Below are positions 16,745 to 25,544 of a stretch of DNA of 64,000 bases, in pieces. How positions within the stretch are numbered: the stretch's first letter is position 1; every line of letters begins with the position of its first letter. Both the position numbers and the translations under genes were made by a program. Below the pieces are notes generated by a model. The model ran no database searches, was not told the DNA's origin, and worked only from the letters and a program-made list of their open reading frames with translations. Source of the stretch: Lichenicola cladoniae (GTDB taxonomy: Bacteria; Pseudomonadota; Alphaproteobacteria; Acetobacterales; Acetobacteraceae); contig NZ_CP053708.1 in assembly GCF_013201075.1 (NCBI RefSeq), positions 1,491,501-1,555,500 on the forward strand, given 5' to 3'.

Positions 16745-17428
16745 ATGCAGACCTCTCTGGTGCCGACGCGCACCTTCACGCTGGGCGTGGAAACGTCCGC
16801 GCTCAGTCTACGACGTGACGACAGCGGAAACTGGACCGGCGGCAGGGTCGGTGTCGGTGCGCTGATTGGCAGCAAGTGCGGGGTCTCGGCTCCCGTGCTG
16901 AGTGCCTGGCTTGGCCGGACCGCATCCGCCGCCGACATGCGCGCGGTCACGCCCGCGACCATGGCTGCGATCTTCGGCGCCAATTACTGGAACCAGGTGC
17001 ACGCGGACTCCCTGCCGGCCGGTATCGACCTGATGACCGTCGACCATGGGTTCAGCCGCGGCGCCGTAACGTCGGCCATGCTGCTGCAGCGTGTGCTCGG
17101 CACTGTCGCGGATGGTTGGATCGGGGCGGGGACTCTTGCCGCGATCGCCGGCTTCGCAGCGGCGTCGGTGCCTCCGTCCGTCATCGATGCGGTGGCGCTT
17201 CAGGAGGGCCTTGGTGTCCAGCAGGATGGCAATATCGGGCCGGTAACGCTCGCCGCGCTGAGTGCCCTCTCGCCGATCGAAGGCCTGCTCGTCGCCCTCT
17301 ACGCCGCGCAGGTGCACGACTACCGCGGCCGCAAAGAAGCGGCGGCGAATCCCGGATGGTTCACCCGGGCCCGGAACCGGCTGCACGCCGGGCAAGGCCT
17401 GGTCCCAGCGGCCTCGACCCCAGCCTAA
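16745..17428 (+). CDS. Endolysin, GH108 family N-acetylmuramidase with C-terminal peptidoglycan-binding domain
   Basis: A 227-residue protein. The N-terminal half matches GH108: a glutamate at residue 16 (LGVETSAL), the DDSGNWTGG and GSKCGVSAPVL segments, then AIFGANYWNQVHADSLPAGIDL and DHGFSRG. The second part resembles PG_binding_3 (LGTVADGWIGAGTLAAI and QQDGNIGPVTLAAL). No signal peptide is visible, so a holin would be needed for release. It cuts the glycan strand of peptidoglycan for host lysis. An internal hairpin terminator lies just downstream. Confidence 0.87.
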   Translation: MQTSLVPTRTFTLGVETSALSLRRDDSGNWTGGRVGVGALIGSKCGVSAPVLSAWLGRTASAADMRAVTPATMAAIFGANYWNQVHADSLPAGIDLMTVDHGFSRGAVTSAMLLQRVLGTVADGWIGAGTLAAIAGFAAASVPPSVIDAVALQEGLGVQQDGNIGPVTLAALSALSPIEGLLVALYAAQVHDYRGRKEAAANPGWFTRARNRLHAGQGLVPAASTPA

Positions 17429-17452
17429 CGAAACCGACCTCACCATCATTCG

Positions 17453-17477
17453 CCGCCCCGTGTCGGGGCGGTCCTTT
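17453..17477 (+). terminator. Hairpin terminator after the endolysin gene
   Basis: Inverted repeat CCGCCCCG, loop TGT, CGGGGCGG, followed by TCCTTT. The eight-base GC stem is perfect but the T tract is short and interrupted. It lies 25 bases after the endolysin stop. Confidence 0.6.
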
Positions 17478-17504
17478 GCGCTTCCGATGCGCTGGAGCAG
17501 ACCC

Positions 17505-18002
17505 ATGACCAATCCCTATGTCGATCGCGCCGAGAAGTGGGCGCTGCAGACCTCGACCATCATCGGCACGGCGACGATCATCGCGGCCGGGATCGGCGGC
17601 GGTGTCGATGCGAGCACGGGCATGCCCTGGCTGTCCGCCCTCGTCGGCCTCGTCGCCGGCGGTGTCACTGCGATCGTGCTGCCCGGGCATGACCCGGCCC
17701 CCGTCGTCGCCGGCGCGGAAGCTCTCGTGACTGCTATCGAGTCACACCAGGACGATCTCGAGAAGGCCACCTCCAGTGCCCAGGCAGTTGCCGCGACCGT
17801 GAGTGCGGCGGTGCCGAGGATCGCCACCGAGGCGGCGAAGATCACCGCGCAGGTTCAGCAGCTCGCCCCGGTCGCGCAGGCGATCGCCGCCGCGTCCGGC
17901 AAGACTGGTGTGGCGGCAATCGTGGGTGACGCAGGGGTCGTGCTGGGCGATTTCGAGGCCGGCCTTGCGACCGTCAAAGCGACCTCCGCCTCGCAGGCTT
18001 AA
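17505..18002 (+). CDS. Phage membrane protein with C-terminal helical tail
   Basis: A 165-residue protein from ATG 17505. Residues 15-60 form two hydrophobic segments (IIGTATIIAAGIGGGV and WLSALVGLVAGGVTAIVL). The rest is an alanine-rich helical region with few charges (AVTAIESHQDDLEKATSS onward). It could be a holin or a membrane-anchored accessory protein. It lies in a cluster with the endolysin and a lipoprotein. No family recognised. Confidence 0.6.
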   Translation: MTNPYVDRAEKWALQTSTIIGTATIIAAGIGGGVDASTGMPWLSALVGLVAGGVTAIVLPGHDPAPVVAGAEALVTAIESHQDDLEKATSSAQAVAATVSAAVPRIATEAAKITAQVQQLAPVAQAIAAASGKTGVAAIVGDAGVVLGDFEAGLATVKATSASQA

Positions 18003-18059
18003 AGCGGCCAATAGTTTGGTCCAACTTTGACGTACCGCTACAGCCCGAAAGGCATCAAC

Positions 18060-18479
18060 ATGTTCCGCACCCTCGCCATCCTCATCGGATGCGTCGCCCT
18101 TTCCGGCTGCGCGCAGACCCTCGCCATGACCAACGCCGCAAACGCCGATTTGGCCAACGTCGAGGTCCAGGCGGCAAAGCTGATCGCTTACTACCCTGTC
18201 GCCAAGGGCCTCGTCGTCGCCGGCGAGGTGTCGCTCACGCTCGCCGGTCAGCCAGCGGCCGCAGCCGCGCTCGAAGCTGGCGTGACCAAAGTCGATGCCG
18301 TCGTCGCCCAGTTGCAAGCCGCCGAGGACGCGACCAACGCGGATGCTGCAGCCATCAGCGCGCTTATCGTGCAGGTGACGGCGCAGACGCAGACGCTGGT
18401 GTTGCAGGTGGCGCCGGTGGTCAAGGTGGTGCCGACGAGCGCGACGGTGCTGTCGGCGACGTCGGTTCCGGCCGGTTAG
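18060..18479 (+). CDS. Small phage lipoprotein
   Basis: A 139-residue protein from ATG 18060 with a lipoprotein signal peptide (FRTLAILIGCVALSGCAQT; lipobox LSGC at about residues 14-17). The remainder is an alanine/valine-rich helix without recognisable domain. It could be the outer-membrane partner (o-spanin) of a lysis pair or a surface moron; the distance from the coiled-coil gene at 16247 weakens the spanin reading. An upstream TTG/ACG region adds in-frame codons, but the ATG before the signal peptide is clearly the start. Confidence 0.65.
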   Translation: MFRTLAILIGCVALSGCAQTLAMTNAANADLANVEVQAAKLIAYYPVAKGLVVAGEVSLTLAGQPAAAAALEAGVTKVDAVVAQLQAAEDATNADAAAISALIVQVTAQTQTLVLQVAPVVKVVPTSATVLSATSVPAG

Positions 18480-18547
18480 GGAATGGGCCGCAAAATAGCC
18501 TGCGTCACGACGGCACCGGGCCGAGTTCTTATCGGTGGAGAATAACA

Positions 18548-18718
18548 ATGGCAGCGCATAGTATTCATGCAAGCGGGCAAATGATCATCCAGGATCGACG
18601 ATACGGGGCAATAATAGAGAGGACGATATTCGATTTGGCAGGGGCTATCGAAATTAGACATCAACTAGATGCGGCGATTGCATCTGCACAGGTAAGTACC
18701 CCAAAATCGCAATCGTGA
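18548..18718 (+). CDS. Small hypothetical protein at the prophage end
   Basis: A 56-residue frame with a usable SD (ggtggagaataacaatg). It is mixed hydrophilic (IIQDRRYGAIIERTIFDLAGAIEIRH) and lacks membrane segments. Base composition here falls well below the GC-rich background, matching the AT-rich HEPN-motif gene that follows on the other strand. No function can be given. It may be a regulatory peptide or moron. Confidence 0.4.
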   Translation: MAAHSIHASGQMIIQDRRYGAIIERTIFDLAGAIEIRHQLDAAIASAQVSTPKSQS

Positions 18719-18763
18719 ATTTATCTTTGATCAATTCTCAGACTAGACTTTCGTAAAGCGTCG

Positions 18764-19567
18764 TTAAATGATAGGGGCAAGCGTCTTCATGAAACTCTTT
18801 ACGGATTCGAACACTTGTTTTGCCTCATCTTCTGTGTAAATTTGTTGCGGGTGCATAGTCTGATTCCTCCATGCTTTTCCGACGGAATGGAAATGAGCGT
18901 GCAAGGAATACCAGGCAATTTGCTTATCTCCTTTAGACATCGCATCAATCTTTGTTTTTAGATTGCTAGCTATGGGGCCCCAAGGAAGAAATATCCCGTC
19001 TTTGTCATGGACCGTGGCGCCCAGGGTGTTTGCAACAGCCTTCAATGCGGATTCCATTGCTCGCATCAGATGAAATACAACTGCAGTATAACGGCCAAGC
19101 GCCAAGCTCATTCCGGCTTCTGATAGATCGTAAGTTGAGTCCGGAAATGACTTATGTACGTTCTCGCCAAACAGGTGATGGCTCTGATCATATAACTCTG
19201 CCATTGAAGCGCTTACACAGAAAAATCTCCTGGTATGAACTTCCTCACACATAGAAGCCAATATTTGGTCTACCTGATGCGAGATCATTCTTACATCACC
19301 TGTTTGCAAGGAGCCGAAATTTTTATCTTTTTCTTCGAGCAGGTTGATCAGTCTTCGACTTGCGGCTTTAGCCAAAGTAATTTCAGTAGCTGTAGCCGCA
19401 TCTTCTATATGTCCGGCGAAGCGCCGTAAGCGAGCGTGTTCTTCAGGGACCATCGTCCACCGCTTTTTAGGATCAGCGCGCAGTCCATCCAGCACAGTTG
19501 TCAAATGGACAAGGTAACTTCCAAAGTAGGCCATTGCGGGATAGGCGGCAGGGGTAATTGTTGGCAT
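18764..19567 (-). CDS. HEPN-motif protein, AT-rich accessory gene at the prophage end
   Basis: A 267-residue protein, much more AT-rich than its surroundings. The C-terminal third has the layout of HEPN domains: a helix with a conserved pattern (AVVFHLMRAMESALKAVAN), and then Arg234-x4-His239 in AWRNQTMHP followed by IYTEDEAKQVFESVKSFMKTLA. R-x4-6-H is the RNase active-site signature of HEPN toxins and defence nucleases. The N-terminal part is helical and unrecognised. Its position as the last gene before the putative attachment site fits a prophage-borne defence or abortive-infection gene. RNase activity is inferred only from the motif; some HEPN proteins are inactive. Confidence 0.6.
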   Translation of the reverse strand: MPTITPAAYPAMAYFGSYLVHLTTVLDGLRADPKKRWTMVPEEHARLRRFAGHIEDAATATEITLAKAASRRLINLLEEKDKNFGSLQTGDVRMISHQVDQILASMCEEVHTRRFFCVSASMAELYDQSHHLFGENVHKSFPDSTYDLSEAGMSLALGRYTAVVFHLMRAMESALKAVANTLGATVHDKDGIFLPWGPIASNLKTKIDAMSKGDKQIAWYSLHAHFHSVGKAWRNQTMHPQQIYTEDEAKQVFESVKSFMKTLAPII

Positions 19568-20212
19568 TCCTGCAAGCTCACAGTTCGAGGAAATTTAAGC
19601 AAACCAACTGTAGCGCCTCCAGCAGCGCGGCCGACACTCGAAAATAGCCGGCCGCGCTGATATTCGCTTCGTGTCGGTGGATTTCGTCGAACATCGCGGG
19701 GCTCCCTGATTGGTGGTTTAAGGCTCACCGAGCAGCACCAGTTCCCAAGGTCGGACCCCACCCCGATCGCTCCCTGCATGGCTCGCGTGTTCCTGCGCAT
19801 CCAGAAGTGCTACCCGCATCGGGGCTTGGCGACAGGCGCGCCGGCAGCGGAGGCGAATGAGGACGCGACTGAGCGGGACCGATGCCAGGGCCGGATGGTT
19901 GGCGACAAGCAGGCGAAACGGCAAGCCAGCGGACCAGCAGCAGGAACAGCGGATGTCCAGACTGAGGTTCAGGTAGGCGCAGGTGGAAGCTGGCAGGAGG
20001 ATCGCGTCGGCGGGGCTGGTGGGGCGCATGGCCCAGCTTCCCGTACGAACGAAACAAGAACAAGATGTGCCATATGGCAAGCGTGATCCGCATCATACGG
20101 ATTGACATGATCCCGGTTCGAATTTGGCAGGCAGGGCCTAACGTATTGATCCACATCGGCAAAAACGGCTGGTGAACAGTGCCAAACGGCCCTGTGATTG
20201 CTTCCTGTACAT
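19568..20212. other. Gene-free stretch between the HEPN-motif gene and the tRNA fragment
   Basis: No convincing gene is visible on either strand. Open frames exist, but they are Arg/Pro/Ala-rich with no recognisable motifs and no SD. Composition shifts from AT-rich near 19600 back to GC-rich by 19800, which may mark the edge of inserted DNA. Confidence 0.5.
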
Positions 20213-20261
20213 GGGAATCATAATCTCTTGGTCGGCGGTTCAAATCCGTCCGCCGCTACCA
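20213..20261 (+). other. 3' half of a tRNA with CAT anticodon, probable phage attachment site
   Basis: The run gggaatcataatctc can form an anticodon arm with loop atcataa (anticodon CAT). It is followed by a variable stretch, a T arm (ggcgg, loop ttcaaat, ccgtc), an acceptor 3' strand cgccgct, discriminator A and an encoded CCA. The bases upstream do not form a D arm and contain no agcggcg to pair with the acceptor strand, so the 5' half is missing. This is what an integrated phage that uses a tRNA 3' end leaves at one junction. The intact tRNA should lie at the other prophage end, outside the window. Confidence 0.7.
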
Positions 20262-20940
20262 ACGTGCCGGGTCTTCGATTGATAACACACGCTTGCCCGA
20301 TTCAGGGACAGATCCAGTCATAGCGGTTGCCGGCCCGGTGAGAGTGGCTACTGCTGATTGTGCCGGCCGAGGATAGAGCACCTCGCTTCGCCGGCGTTCA
20401 CGGGCACCTGGGGCCGTAGCGCCAGGCTTGGAGGGACCGTCTCGGCTGCCGACCCGTTGGAGAGGGTCTCACCATCTTAACGAAATCCTGGCCGCACTTG
20501 TGGCACCGGACGAAACGGGTAGCCGACGCGTTTCGTCCGCAGCGCTTGGTCGTTCGTCCGCCATCCGAAGCGCCGTCACTGCGGGGGCCTTGGGGGCGGG
20601 GTATCCCAGGGCAAGACCGGACCGAAGGGGCCAACATCCTGACCGGAAGGTGGCCGAGCGACTCCTCGATCCGGTCCATCGCCCTCCGCGTGAACGATCG
20701 TGGATACCTGGCCGCTGAGGCTCGTCCCCACCGGACGTAGCAGTTTCAAGCCTTCACCGGGATCGCGTCCAGATAGCTGGCCGGCTGGCGCCACTCGTCC
20801 GAGCGTCTGTCACTGTTGCCCATGGGCTACGGCCTCCGGGAAAGGCCAGGCAACGACGAGCCGCCTGCACGCAGACCATCGACGGACCGTTGCGGTTACG
20901 TATAGAAGATTGAATTCCCAATCAACTTCGGACTCGCACT
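20262..20940. other. Gene-free stretch right of the probable attachment site
   Basis: Only low-confidence open frames are present. One on the minus strand near 20398-20679 has a CHKCG pair but no supporting context. The region could hold a decayed gene or promoter for the secreted protein downstream. Confidence 0.45.
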
Positions 20941-21171
20941 GTTATGGCCAGAAAAGACGGTCGAATTCCGGTTGGCCTGATCATGCTCGCCGCTGGCTCG
21001 AGCGTGTCGTTGGTTTGGCCTCCATTGAAGCAAGCTGTCACGGGAGCCCGTTTCAAGGATGCAGGCTTAGCCTCAAGCTTGATCGTGGCGCTGTCTAATT
21101 TATGCGGGTCCGCTGTGGGAATAAGCGAGTTTGCGGCAGACAGTAGAGCTTGTGAGCGGTTCGTATCAAAA

Positions 21172-21630
21172 TTGACCGCATCCTGGACCAGAAGCAGGAT
21201 CACGATCTCTGCTGCCGTGATGTTGCTGCTTCCATTGGCGATGCCCGAAGCAGGAGCCGTCGAACAAGCCCGAGGTCCCGACCTCCTGTGTGGAACTGGT
21301 TCCGTCTGCAATCAGGGCCAGACCGCAGGTCGAACGACCAAGACGATCGAGACCGCTCAGACCCCGGACGATCCTTACGAGCTCTATACCTTGGGGGGAT
21401 CCGAGGAAGGTTACGTCATTGGCATAGTTCCTTCCGCCGACAATCAGCTGGTGAAGTTCGGTGTCTTCGCGGTACCCGATGATTTTCCATGGAGCAAAGC
21501 CGTCAGGATACAGAAATTCAAAATAGGGTGTGCCCGGCCTGTGGGCGGTGCGTACTCTCGCATCGAGGGACCAGGTCCGAACCTCACCCGATACTGGAAC
21601 GTGACCTGCCGCATCCTTGGTTCAGCCTAA
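21172..21630 (+). CDS. Hypothetical secreted protein
   Basis: The frame is open from ATG 20944, but a signal peptide appears only after TTG 21172 (SRITISAAVMLLLPLAMPEAGAVE, cleavage near AGA-VE), so that start is preferred; ATG 20944 remains possible. The mature part is about 120 residues, with pairs of cysteines (LLCGTGSVCNQ and KIGCARP, VTCRIL) that could form disulfides and aromatic strand-like segments. No family recognised. It is the first gene right of the prophage. Confidence 0.5.
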   Translation: MTASWTRSRITISAAVMLLLPLAMPEAGAVEQARGPDLLCGTGSVCNQGQTAGRTTKTIETAQTPDDPYELYTLGGSEEGYVIGIVPSADNQLVKFGVFAVPDDFPWSKAVRIQKFKIGCARPVGGAYSRIEGPGPNLTRYWNVTCRILGSA

Positions 21631-21677
21631 GGAATTCGACCAGCCGGACCTTCGGCACCTTGCCGGCGGCGTGCCGG

Positions 21678-22889
21678 TCAATCGGGCTTGCCGGACGATG
21701 TGGTCATGCCCTTGTCGGGATCGCGCATCCGTGCTGCCAATGCCTGGCGGAACGGCGGCAGATTGCCCAGGCGCAGTGCCCCGTCACGGAGTATCCGCGC
21801 CGGCAGGCTGTTCCCGGCCGCATAGAGCCGCATCAGCGCTTCGGCGCCTGCGAAGAACAGCCGCGTCTCCGCCCGATGCGCGACCTCGTAACGGGCCAGC
21901 GCGCCCGGATCGGCGACCTCCCGGCCAGCGGCCAGGGCCGTCCGCAACTCCCGCGCCAGTGCGTGCTGCCCGAGCAGGCCGAAATTGAAACCATGTGCCG
22001 TCGTCGGGTGCATGCCGACCGCAGCGTCTCCGAGCAGGGCGAAGCGTGGACCGACAAACCGGGTGGCGTAGGCGGTGACCACAGGAACCGCATGCCGCTT
22101 GCCGACCGGCTGCATCGCACCGAGCCGGCCACGATAGCGGCGGGTCAGCGCGCTCCCGAACGCCGTGTCGTCCAGTTGCAGCAGGGCCGCCGCATCGGCC
22201 TCGCCGACCGTCATCACGGCAGAGGACACGCCGCCATTGAGCGGGAGCGTCACCAGGGTCTGGCCATATTCGAACCAGGCCGTGGCGGTCTCGTGATGCG
22301 GGATGGGATGCGCCACCGGGCACACCAGCATCCGTTGCCGGTAATCGTGCAGCGCCGCGCCGATGCCCTGCTGTTGGCGCAGCCGCGAGCGCCTGGTATC
22401 GGCCGCCACCACCAACGTCGCCGTCAGCTTCTGTCCATCGGACAGGGTTGCCGTCGTGCCGCCCTCCCGAACCTGGACCGCGGCGACCGACAGGCCCGGC
22501 AGCACGATAACGTCCGGCAGGGTCTGCACGACCGCTTTCAGGCTTCGGCGCAACCAATGGTTCGGCACGAAGCGGCCCAGCATGTCGGTGCCCGCTCCAC
22601 CGGCCCCGAGCCGCATCGCATAGTCGGATGGACCGTTGAGAACCCGCATCCGGCGAAGCGGCGCGATCTGGTCCGCTGGGATCCTGGCCCAGGCGCCCAG
22701 GGTGGTCAGCATCGCGACGCTGTGGTCGGTGAGCGCGATCTCCCTGCCATCATCGGCCGGATCCTCCAGGGCGGCCTCTGCCTGCGGGTCGACCAGCGCG
22801 ATCCGTAGCCCGGTTCCGCCCATGGATGCGGCGAACGCCAGGCCGACCGGCCCGGCGCCGGCGACGACGATGTCGAAGGCTTGCGTCAC
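21678..22889 (-). CDS. ubiM: FAD-dependent ubiquinone biosynthesis hydroxylase, UbiH/UbiM type
   Basis: A 403-residue flavoprotein monooxygenase of the UbiH/UbiF/Coq6 family. It has the N-terminal FAD motif VVAGAGPVGLAFAASM, the DGREIALTDHSV segment of ubiquinone hydroxylases, and the second FAD motif FALLGDAAVGMHPTTAHGFNFGL. It hydroxylates the aromatic ring of ubiquinone precursors. The C-terminal MRLYAAGNSLPARILRDGALRLGNLPPFRQ resembles the broad-range UbiM branch, but the exact paralogue (UbiH, UbiF, UbiM) is uncertain. It is monocistronic as far as seen, with 189 bases to the next minus-strand gene upstream of it in the window order. Confidence 0.75.
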   Translation of the reverse strand: MTQAFDIVVAGAGPVGLAFAASMGGTGLRIALVDPQAEAALEDPADDGREIALTDHSVAMLTTLGAWARIPADQIAPLRRMRVLNGPSDYAMRLGAGGAGTDMLGRFVPNHWLRRSLKAVVQTLPDVIVLPGLSVAAVQVREGGTTATLSDGQKLTATLVVAADTRRSRLRQQQGIGAALHDYRQRMLVCPVAHPIPHHETATAWFEYGQTLVTLPLNGGVSSAVMTVGEADAAALLQLDDTAFGSALTRRYRGRLGAMQPVGKRHAVPVVTAYATRFVGPRFALLGDAAVGMHPTTAHGFNFGLLGQHALARELRTALAAGREVADPGALARYEVAHRAETRLFFAGAEALMRLYAAGNSLPARILRDGALRLGNLPPFRQALAARMRDPDKGMTTSSGKPD

Positions 22890-23078
22890 TCTGTTCTACC
22901 CCGGTCCACTCCTGTCCTAGATGAGGCGATCATGGGCAACTGCAAAGGGCTGCGCTCGGTGCCTTGATGCGGTTGTCCGGTATCGCCACTAGCCGGGTGA
23001 TTGTGGACGAACTTGCCCGGCACGTGATGTCGATGCCCGATTGCGCGTTCGCATTCCGTTGGCAGGACGCCTCACGTT

Positions 23079-24578
23079 CTACCGGATCGTGCAGGGAACT
23101 GCCGATCTTGCTCTCAAGGCTCCGTCGGAGCAGGCGAAGGTTGGATTGGCCGGTGTGACCCGTCCGGACGTCGCCGGCTCCCTGCACGGGAAGGGCGGCG
23201 TTGCAGCCCTGGCGGCGCCCGCGACCGGCATCGTGTTTGCGGCGGACACGATGACCTTGTCGATGCGGTGCCCGTCCAGATCGACCACCTCGAAGCGCCT
23301 GACATCCCCATCGGTGTCCCACTCGAACTGCTCGCCTTCAACAGGAACATGGCCAAGGCGACGCAGGATGAACCCGGCCATTGTACGATACTCGCCGTGA
23401 TCGTCTGGAACCTTGGCAATCCCGAGTTGATCGAAGGCATCGTGAATGGCCATCGTCGCGTCGACCAGGAACGAGCCATCCTCGCGCTTCAGGACATCGA
23501 GTTCGCCATCATCCACGATCTCGCCCGCAAGGGCTTCGAGCAGATCCGTCTGGGTTACAACGCCGCGAAGTGCGCCGTATTCGTCGACGATCAGCGCCAT
23601 CTGTATCGGGCGGTTCCGGAACGTATCCAGGACCTGGAGCACGGTCGCACCGTCATGCACGACCAGGGGCTCGCGCATGAGTGACTGCAGGTGCTCGACG
23701 GCGCCATCATGCGCGTCGAGCGCAAGTTTCCGGTCCAGGTAGGAATCCAGAAGATCCTGCTTGCGCAACACTCCGACGACCCGATCCAGGGTTCCTTTCG
23801 CCACGACGACCTGCTCATGCCGGCTGCCTCGGACCCCTTGCAACATGAGCTCCGTGCTCGCGTTTGCGTCGATCCAGTAGATGTCGTGGCGGGGGGTCAT
23901 GATCGTGCGCACGCGCCGCTCGCCCATGCCGAATGCGCGTTCGACGACGTCCTGTTGCGCCTGTTGCACCAACCCTGCATCCCTGCTTGCCGCGACCAGA
24001 AGCTTCAACTCTTCCGTGGAGTGAAGACGGGATTCTGCGTTGCCTGGCTCGAAACCGCATGAACGGACGACGATGTTGCTGAGCCCGTTGAGCAGGAAGA
24101 TAAACGGTTTGAATAGAGCAAGAAACAGGCTCAGTGGCCGTACGATCCGGAGCGCCGTGCGCTCGGGCAGTTGCAGGGCAAAACTTTTCGGTGCCAGCTC
24201 GCCGAGAACGATGTGGAAAACGGTTATGATAAAGAACGCAATGGCGATGGCCACGGCGTGCGCAGCCGTTGCTGCCAACGAGCCCAGGCTTCCGAAGGCA
24301 GGGTCGATCAATCGTGCCAGTGCCGGCTCCCCGATCCAGCCAAGCCCGAGCGACGAGATCGTGACACCGAGTTGTGTCGCCGCCAGATTCGCATCGAGGT
24401 TGTCGACTGTTCTTCGCAACAGGCCCGCACCGGCACGACCATTGGCGACAAGCTCGTCGATCCGACTACGCCTGACACCCACCAGGGAGAATTCGGCGGC
24501 GACGAAAAAGCCGTTGGCAAACACCAGCGCCAGGACCGCCGCCAGCTTCCCAAGGATGAGCGATGCATTCTGGTCCAT
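23079..24578 (-). CDS. Hemolysin/CorC family membrane protein (CNNM domain, two CBS domains, CorC_HlyC)
   Basis: A 499-residue protein from ATG 24578 (SD ggcggtg upstream). The N-terminal CNNM/DUF21 region has about four hydrophobic segments (LAAVLALVFANGFFVAAEFSLVG opening). Next come two CBS domains (around RVRTIMTPRHDIYWID and the DGATVLQVLDTFRN region), then a C-terminal CorC_HlyC domain (EDGSFLVDATMAIHDAFDQLG, IDKVIVSA). Such proteins act in magnesium/cobalt export or membrane integrity. The last roughly 35 residues are a Cys/Arg-rich tail not expected in the family, perhaps from loss of the original stop. Confidence 0.85.
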   Translation of the reverse strand: MDQNASLILGKLAAVLALVFANGFFVAAEFSLVGVRRSRIDELVANGRAGAGLLRRTVDNLDANLAATQLGVTISSLGLGWIGEPALARLIDPAFGSLGSLAATAAHAVAIAIAFFIITVFHIVLGELAPKSFALQLPERTALRIVRPLSLFLALFKPFIFLLNGLSNIVVRSCGFEPGNAESRLHSTEELKLLVAASRDAGLVQQAQQDVVERAFGMGERRVRTIMTPRHDIYWIDANASTELMLQGVRGSRHEQVVVAKGTLDRVVGVLRKQDLLDSYLDRKLALDAHDGAVEHLQSLMREPLVVHDGATVLQVLDTFRNRPIQMALIVDEYGALRGVVTQTDLLEALAGEIVDDGELDVLKREDGSFLVDATMAIHDAFDQLGIAKVPDDHGEYRTMAGFILRRLGHVPVEGEQFEWDTDGDVRRFEVVDLDGHRIDKVIVSAANTMPVAGAARAATPPFPCREPATSGRVTPANPTFACSDGALRARSAVPCTIR

Positions 24579-25544
24579 CAACGTGTCACCGCCGGAACCC
24601 CTGCAGCCATAGTGACAGGCAGGCGTGGCAGTCTCCCGGCTTCCGCCATCCGGCAACTGTGCCGACCGGAGCACGTCGAATTTCTGTCATTGAAAAATGG
24701 TCAATCAAACGCCGGCTTGCCACGTCGTTCTCTTCCATGAACGGTTTGATATCCTTGCGGAGGTTTGAACGTCGCCTGGGTGGGCATGCGGCTTCTTCAA
24801 CGCTCCCACGTAACATCGCAGCATCGACAGGCCGGAACGAGCGGTCGCGGAAAGCCTCGCCACCATGATCCGGATTTGGGCGGCTCGTCGCCAGGCCATC
24901 GCGCATGACGCGACACGGATGCTGGCCGAGAACGCTATCGAGCATGGAGAGCCCTGTTCATTGACTGCTGCCGCGATCGATGCGGTTCGATACCCTGCTC
25001 TGTATCGCGTAAAAATTTGATATGAACTTCAGGGGTGCGAATAAAACTTTCATCAACGCCGTAAACGAAATGTGATCAGTCGAAGGTGAACCGCTTCGTT
25101 CGCGACGTCCGGTGTCTGGTCGCCACGGGCCTGACGGTCGATTGTAGAGTGTAGGAGCCCAGGCCAAGCCAACGCGGATGCCCCTCGCCGTTGAGCGTGC
25201 CGAGCCCCGGCCACGTCTCACTGCGCCGATCAGCGACATGACGCATCACCCGGCTCGCCGCCCCGTCCGGTCGGCTGCCTGAAGCGCGACTGCACGCCGG
25301 CGATCGCATCACCGCCTTGCCGGGTCCGCCAGACACTGCCTCGTTTTCTCGCCAACCGATCGAAGGACACCGTCCCCAGCCAGGTCATTGCGAAGCGACA
25401 GCGGCAGGTCGATGCGTCGTTTCATGCTTTACCGAATGTCGTATCGGGCTCGGTTCACCCTGCGGTCATTGCCCGGCCTTCGTGCTACGATCTGCGATCC
25501 ATACCGGGTGGCCTAGCCGTTTCCGATTGCGAACTGGAAAAGCC
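24579..25544. other. Intergenic region between the CNNM/CBS gene and a secreted protein gene
   Basis: No gene can be supported. The segment 25000-25080 is AT-rich (gtaaaaatttgatatgaacttc, aataaaactttcatc) and could contain the promoter for the plus-strand gene at 25545. Open frames on either strand lack motifs and start signals. Confidence 0.45.

Larger units (their letters stand above)
1..20261 (+). mobile_element. Right part of an integrated prophage (tail, fibre, lysis and moron genes)
   Basis: A continuous block of phage genes runs on the plus strand from the window start: tape measure, Mu gp45/46/47/48-like baseplate proteins, fibres and hydrolases, then GH108 endolysin and membrane proteins. 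Two minus-strand accessory genes interrupt or end it. The right boundary is set at a 49-base tRNA 3' half that cannot fold as a whole tRNA. The left part (head, packaging, regulation, integrase) must lie outside the window. Mu-type tail genes do not imply Mu-type transposition; the tRNA fragment suggests site-specific integration. The exact right end is inferred. Confidence 0.85.

Noticed and set aside
20183-20261. A complete tRNA gene
   Set aside because: The T arm, anticodon arm and CCA are good, but there is no D arm and no 5' acceptor strand complementary to cgccgct in the correct place, so only the 3' half exists.
20398-20679. A zinc-ribbon-like or transposase remnant (CHKCG)
   Set aside because: A single Cys pair in an Arg/Pro-rich frame with no other support is not enough to call a gene or IS remnant.
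24586-24945. A 119-codon minus-strand frame upstream of the CNNM/CBS gene
   Set aside because: No SD, motif or sensible composition; it also overlaps the region where the CNNM/CBS promoter should be.
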